In this document: positions 60,509 to 64,000 of the stretch, piece after piece
Position numbering within the stretch: the first letter of the stretch is position 1
Layout: every line of letters begins with the position of its first letter
DNA from: Streptomyces sp. PR69
GTDB lineage: Bacteria > Actinomycetota > Actinomycetes > Streptomycetales > Streptomycetaceae
Direction of reading: 5' to 3'
Assembly (NCBI RefSeq): GCF_026420845.1
Contig: NZ_JAOWCB010000008.1
Coordinates: 124,001 to 188,000 of the forward strand
Length of the DNA: 64,000 nucleotides
Notes under the pieces: model-generated
Told to the model about the DNA's origin: nothing
What the model saw: only the letters and a program-made list of their open reading frames with translations
Databases searched by the model: none
Program-made: the position numbers and the translations under genes

Positions 60509-62425
60509 TCAGCCGGGCGCGGCGCCCCGGGCCGTCGGGCCGCCGAAGTGGGGCGTGGTCGGCCCGGGCAGGAGGACGCCGCCGAGGAGGGCGCCGTCCA
60601 GCCCGGGGACCCCGGCCCCGGGGCCGTCCTCGGCGGCCCCGCGATATCCCGCGGCGTCCGCCGCGGCCAGCCGCAGCGCCTCCCGCGCCAGCGCATCCGC
60701 CCGCTGTGTCTCGGCCAGCGCGGCCTGCGGATCGCCGTCCCGGCCGCCGATCCAGACGCCCTCGTCGCCGTGGCCCGCAAGCCCGCGCGCCCGCTCCAGA
60801 TGGCGGCGGGCCTCGGACAGCAGGGTGCGGGCCCGGCTGCCGACGGCCGCGCGGTGCGTCGTGACGCGGTCGGCGGCCGCGGCGATCGAGGCGCGCGCTC
60901 CGAGCGTGGCCGGGTCAAGCAGGGCGCGGGCGTCCTGTCCTGACCTCTCCACGGCCCGGCGCAGCGCGGCGAGCGGGTCGTACGGGCCCGCCTGAAGCCG
61001 CCCCTTGACCTCGTCGGCGGGCAGCAGCTCCGGCAGCTTCCCGGCCGCCTCCGCGAGCTCCTGGCCGCGCCGGTCGACCGCCTCGGTCAGCCGCCGGGCC
61101 TGGGACAGCGCGCCCTCGGCGGCCCGTATCCGCTCGGCGGCCGTGCCGTGGTCCTCGGCCGCCACGGCCTGCCGGGCCTCGCCGAGGGAGGCTTCGGCGA
61201 ACCGCAGCCGGTCCTTCGCCTGCTCGACATGGCCCGTCACGGGCGCGGACGCGGAGGGCGCGTACCGCTCGCGGAGCACTCCGAGCGCGGCCTCGGCGGT
61301 GACCATACGGCCGGACAGCTCGCCGTATTCCTCCTCGGCCGCGGCGAGCGCCGCGGGCGCATCGCGCTCCAGCGCGCGCAGTTCACCGAAGTCCTCGGCG
61401 ACGGCGTCGAGCCGCCGGTTGGCCTCGGTGCAGCGTGCGACGATCTCCTCCAGCATTCTGCGGCGGGTCGGCTCGTCCTCCGGATAGGCGTCGTCGAGCT
61501 GGTGCCGCAGCCGGAAGGCCGACGTCAGCTCGGCTTCCGCGAAGTCCACGGCCTCGGTGAAGGGGCGGGTCGCCGCCGCCCCGAAGCGGGCGGCGGCGAG
61601 GGCGAGTTCCTCCGCGCTGGTGCGGAAGGCGTTGTCGGTCTCGACCAGCGAGCGCCGCGCGCGGTCGTCCAGCTCGGCCAGCGGGGGCTGCTCGGGCGGC
61701 GGCCGCGGCGGCTGCGGCGCGCTCCAGCCGGCCTGGTTGCCCTGGGGGGTGGTGCGGGTGGCGATCCGCCGGCGGCGTCTGGCGACGGCATACGCGGCCA
61801 CCGCCGCCGCGCTGCCGATCACGGCGATCGGCAGCACCAGGTCACCGGCGCCCGTGCCGGCCGTGCCCTCTCCCGCGCCGCCGCCGGGGTCCGGCTCGCC
61901 GGGAGTGATCGCGGGCGCGGTCACCGGTTCGCCGGACAGCGCGGCCGCATAGCCGTCCGTCGCTCCGACGGCCGCGCCGGCCCAGTCGTTCTGCCGCAGG
62001 GCGGGGTCGATCGCCGTCCGCCCGACCTGGGCGAGCTGGGCGGCGGTCAGCGGGGAGTCCGCGTCGGCCCAGGAGCCGTGGCGGCGGTCGGCGGTGGCGA
62101 CGGCCAGCAGCACGTCCCGTTGGCCGAGGCCGCTCAGCTCGGCGGTCCGGTTCGCCCAGTCCTGCCCGGAGCGGCCGGAGAAGTCCCGTACGTACACGAC
62201 GAAGAGCGTCAGCCGCCGCTCGTCGAGGAGCTGGTCCAGGGCGGCGGCGACCTCGGGCCCGCGGTCGCCGAGGGCGTCGACCCGGTCGGTGATCTGACGC
62301 TGCCGGCTCAGCCCGAAGGGGTCTTCGGCCCAGGCGGGGGAGGCGGCGGGCAGCGCCAGCCACCACGCGGCCGCCAGCAGGGCCAGAACGGCCCGGACGG
62401 CGGCCGGGGCGGCTATGGATGTCAC
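60509..62425 (-). CDS. TPM-domain membrane protein
   Basis: A 638-aa protein. Signal peptide (VRAVLALLAAAWWLALPAAS), TPM domain (about 40-165: ITDRVDALGD…LTLFVVYVRDFSGRSGQDWAN, and DVLLAVATADRR), one membrane helix (DLVLPIAVIGSAAAVAAYAVARRRR, about 195-220), then a ~400-aa cytoplasmic Ala/Glu/Arg-rich region predicted as long coiled-coils. TPM domains are acid-phosphatase-like in plants, function in bacteria unclear. GTG 62425; a TAGCCT box nearby suggests a short or absent leader. 63 nt after the sdhB stop. Confidence 0.88.
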   Translation of the reverse strand: MTSIAAPAAVRAVLALLAAAWWLALPAASPAWAEDPFGLSRQRQITDRVDALGDRGPEVAAALDQLLDERRLTLFVVYVRDFSGRSGQDWANRTAELSGLGQRDVLLAVATADRRHGSWADADSPLTAAQLAQVGRTAIDPALRQNDWAGAAVGATDGYAAALSGEPVTAPAITPGEPDPGGGAGEGTAGTGAGDLVLPIAVIGSAAAVAAYAVARRRRRIATRTTPQGNQAGWSAPQPPRPPPEQPPLAELDDRARRSLVETDNAFRTSAEELALAAARFGAAATRPFTEAVDFAEAELTSAFRLRHQLDDAYPEDEPTRRRMLEEIVARCTEANRRLDAVAEDFGELRALERDAPAALAAAEEEYGELSGRMVTAEAALGVLRERYAPSASAPVTGHVEQAKDRLRFAEASLGEARQAVAAEDHGTAAERIRAAEGALSQARRLTEAVDRRGQELAEAAGKLPELLPADEVKGRLQAGPYDPLAALRRAVERSGQDARALLDPATLGARASIAAAADRVTTHRAAVGSRARTLLSEARRHLERARGLAGHGDEGVWIGGRDGDPQAALAETQRADALAREALRLAAADAAGYRGAAEDGPGAGVPGLDGALLGGVLLPGPTTPHFGGPTARGAAPG

Positions 62426-62488
62426 ATTTCGGAGGCTAAGCCGACGGTCAGGCCTCCGCTACCCGGAGACACCCGGGACGATGGCGGC

Positions 62489-63262
62489 CTATGACCCGGT
62501 GCGCCTGCGGATCTTGCTGCCGAGCCAGACCAGTGGGTCGTACTTGCGGTCCACGGCCCGTTCCTTCAGCGGGATCAGCGCATTGTCCGTGATCTTGATG
62601 TTCTCGGGGCACACCTCCGTACAGCATTTGGTGATGTTGCAGTACCCGAGACCGTGCTCCTCCTGGGCCGCGGCCTTGCGGTCCAGACCGGCCTCCGCCG
62701 CCGCGTCCAGGGGATGCATGTCCAGCTCCGCCACCCGCATCAGAAAGCGCGGCCCGGCGAACGCCGTCTTGTTCTCCTCGTGGTCGCGGACCACATGACA
62801 GGTGTCCTGGCACAGGAAGCACTCGATGCACTTGCGGAACTCCTGCGAGCGGTCCACATCCATCTGCTGCATGCGGTACTCGCCGGCCGCCAGACCCGGC
62901 GGCGGCACGAACGACGGCACCTGACGGGCCTGTTCGTAGTTGAAGGACACATCCGTCACCAGGTCGCGCTGCACGGGGAAGGCGCGCAGCGGCGTCACCG
63001 TGATCGTCTCCTCCGGGGAGAAGACCGACATCCGGGTCATGCACATCAGCCGCGGCCGCCCGTTGATCTCCGCGCTGCACGAGCCGCACTTGCCCGCCTT
63101 GCAGTTCCAGCGCACCGCGAGATCCGGGGCCTGGGTGGCCTGCAGCCGGTGGATGATGTCGAGGACGACCTCGCCGTCGTGGACCTCGACGGAGAAATCC
63201 GCCAGCTCCCCGCCGTCCTGGTCGCCCCGCCAGACCCGGAACCGGGCCTCGTAGGTGCTCAT
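62489..63262 (-). CDS. sdhB: Succinate dehydrogenase / fumarate reductase iron-sulfur subunit
   Basis: A 257-aa electron-transfer subunit. [2Fe-2S] ligands in [19 protein letters not shown] and LMCMTR; the two cubane clusters use [11 protein letters not shown] and KCCTEVCP. It passes electrons from SdhA to quinone via a membrane anchor, which is not visible in this window. ATG 63262 overlaps the sdhA stop (ATGA). The spacing and motifs match the second SDH/FRD-type complex of streptomycetes. Confidence 0.94.
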   Translation of the reverse strand: MSTYEARFRVWRGDQDGGELADFSVEVHDGEVVLDIIHRLQATQAPDLAVRWNCKAGKCGSCSAEINGRPRLMCMTRMSVFSPEETITVTPLRAFPVQRDLVTDVSFNYEQARQVPSFVPPPGLAAGEYRMQQMDVDRSQEFRKCIECFLCQDTCHVVRDHEENKTAFAGPRFLMRVAELDMHPLDAAAEAGLDRKAAAQEEHGLGYCNITKCCTEVCPENIKITDNALIPLKERAVDRKYDPLVWLGSKIRRRTGS

Positions 63263-64000
63263 GCGTACAGCTCCTCTTCGGCGAGGTACTTGACCAGCTC
63301 CTCCTTGTCGAAGAGGGCGAGCAGGTCGGGGCGGATGGGCTCGGCGTCGCTGCGTTCGAGGTCGATCTGGCGGCGTGCCGGATCGGTCGCGGCGACGGAG
63401 CCCGTGGGGTCGGACAGCCGGCACAGCAGATTGATCCGCCGCCAGGAGCGCTCCATGCCCGGGCAGTCCTCCCGGGTGTGCCCGCCGCGGCTCTCGGTGC
63501 GCTCCAGCGCGGAGCGGGCGACGCATTCGCTGACCAGCAGCATGTTCCGCAGGTCGAGGGCGAGGTGCCAGCCCGGGTTGAACTGGCGGTGGCCTTCGAC
63601 CAGGGCGCGCCTGGCCCGTACGCGCAGCTCGCTGAGCTTCTCCAGCGCCTGCCGCATCTCGCCCTCGCGCCGGATGATGCCGACCAGGTCGTTCATGGTC
63701 TGCTGGAGCTCCTGGTGGAGCGTGTACGGGTTCTCCGGCGATGCCGCCGCTGCCGGAGCTTCAGGGCCGCCGCCGGCCGGTTCCATGGCCCCGAAGGGCC
63801 GCAGCGCCTCCGCCGCGGCCGCCTCCACCTGGGCTTCCGCCGGTTCCGGGCGGCTGCCTCCGGCGGGCCCGACGGCGTCGGCCGCGTACTCGGCGGCGTA
63901 CAGCCCGGCCCTGCGGCCGAAGACCAGCAGATCGGACAGCGAGTTCCCGCCGAGACGGTTGGAGCCGTGCATTCCGCCGGCCACCTCGCCCGCCGCGAAG
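63259..64000 (-). CDS. sdhA: Succinate dehydrogenase / fumarate reductase flavoprotein subunit (3' part)
   Basis: C-terminal 246 residues of the FAD subunit; the 5' part lies outside the window. The readable start [32 protein letters not shown], split here by its motifs [11 protein letters not shown] and [11 protein letters not shown], is the FAD-binding end of the family. Then comes an Ala/Pro/Gly-rich insertion (about 63735-63870) and the C-terminal helical domain with [19 protein letters not shown] containing the conserved RGGHxRxD. Coupled to sdhB by a 4-nt overlap. Confidence 0.94.
   Translation of the reverse strand, partial: FAAGEVAGGMHGSNRLGGNSLSDLLVFGRRAGLYAAEYAADAVGPAGGSRPEPAEAQVEAAAAEALRPFGAMEPAGGGPEAPAAAASPENPYTLHQELQQTMNDLVGIIRREGEMRQALEKLSELRVRARRALVEGHRQFNPGWHLALDLRNMLLVSECVARSALERTESRGGHTREDCPGMERSWRRINLLCRLSDPTGSVAATDPARRQIDLERSDAEPIRPDLLALFDKEELVKYLAEEELYA

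Overview
The window is high-GC actinobacterial chromosome, almost certainly a Streptomyces or close relative. The evidence is very strong G/C bias at third codon positions, many GTG starts, leaderless promoters (TANNNT about 6 nt before the start codon), WhiB-like, WhiJ-like and SpoIIE/HATPase regulators, a TTA codon used as a rarity, and a gene order (ahpD-ahpC-oxyR, fumC-fumB, wblI-glpX, xseBA-ispH-ppgK-ychF) that I know from Streptomyces core chromosomes. There are 57 supported protein genes, one cut by the right edge. I saw no rRNA, tRNA, CRISPR array, integrase, transposase or biosynthetic cluster.

Layout. 0-8.6 kb: a membrane Ser/Thr kinase with an extracellular PQQ-type propeller; an ECF41-type sigma factor coupled to an SRPBCC protein; an exported membrane-anchored protein; a WhiJ-type cluster (XRE/DUF5753 regulator, DUF397-like partner, internally shortened HATPase); DUF192; a prepilin peptidase. 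9-16.2 kb: aldo/keto reductase, cis-prenyltransferase, PIN-PhoH ATPase, secreted lytic transglycosylase, AI-2E/PerM transporter and a membrane protein. 16.3-18.5 kb: peroxide defence (ahpD, ahpC, divergent oxyR). 18.5-23.4 kb: PadR-ABC-FtsX export operon and an SPFH/ribbon-helix-helix pair. 23.6-30.6 kb: class A penicillin-binding protein, catalase, SpoIIE-type phosphatase with a TTA codon, DUF402 protein. 30.7-42.7 kb: both fumarases around a GDSL-lectin hydrolase, DUF1707 protein, WblI, GlpX, DUF4245, nitroreductase, exonuclease VII, APC permease.

42.8-54.8 kb: IspH, polyphosphate glucokinase, DUF6542, YchF, a RelBE-type module bracketed by 23-bp direct repeats, an ACR3/BASS-like transporter, a SNF2 helicase with a coding minisatellite, an HxlR/SnoaL pair with a strong operator, a subtilase and a GntR regulator. 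55.3-64 kb: SPOR protein, Nudix hydrolase, a stand-alone HATPase, a PAS-GAF-PP2C-HATPase phosphatase, a 1-kb gene-free repeat region, a TPM protein and sdhB/sdhA.

Themes: central carbon and redox metabolism (two fumarases, SDH, GlpX, PpgK, catalase/AhpCD/OxyR) sits among envelope genes and partner-switching signalling proteins (three HATPase-type, two SpoIIE-type). Most of this is ordinary Streptomyces core. I did not find a clear new multi-gene system. The best leads are the repeat-bracketed toxin-antitoxin module, the shortened HATPase, the TTA-bearing phosphatase, the repeat array inside the helicase motor, and several perfect palindromic operators.
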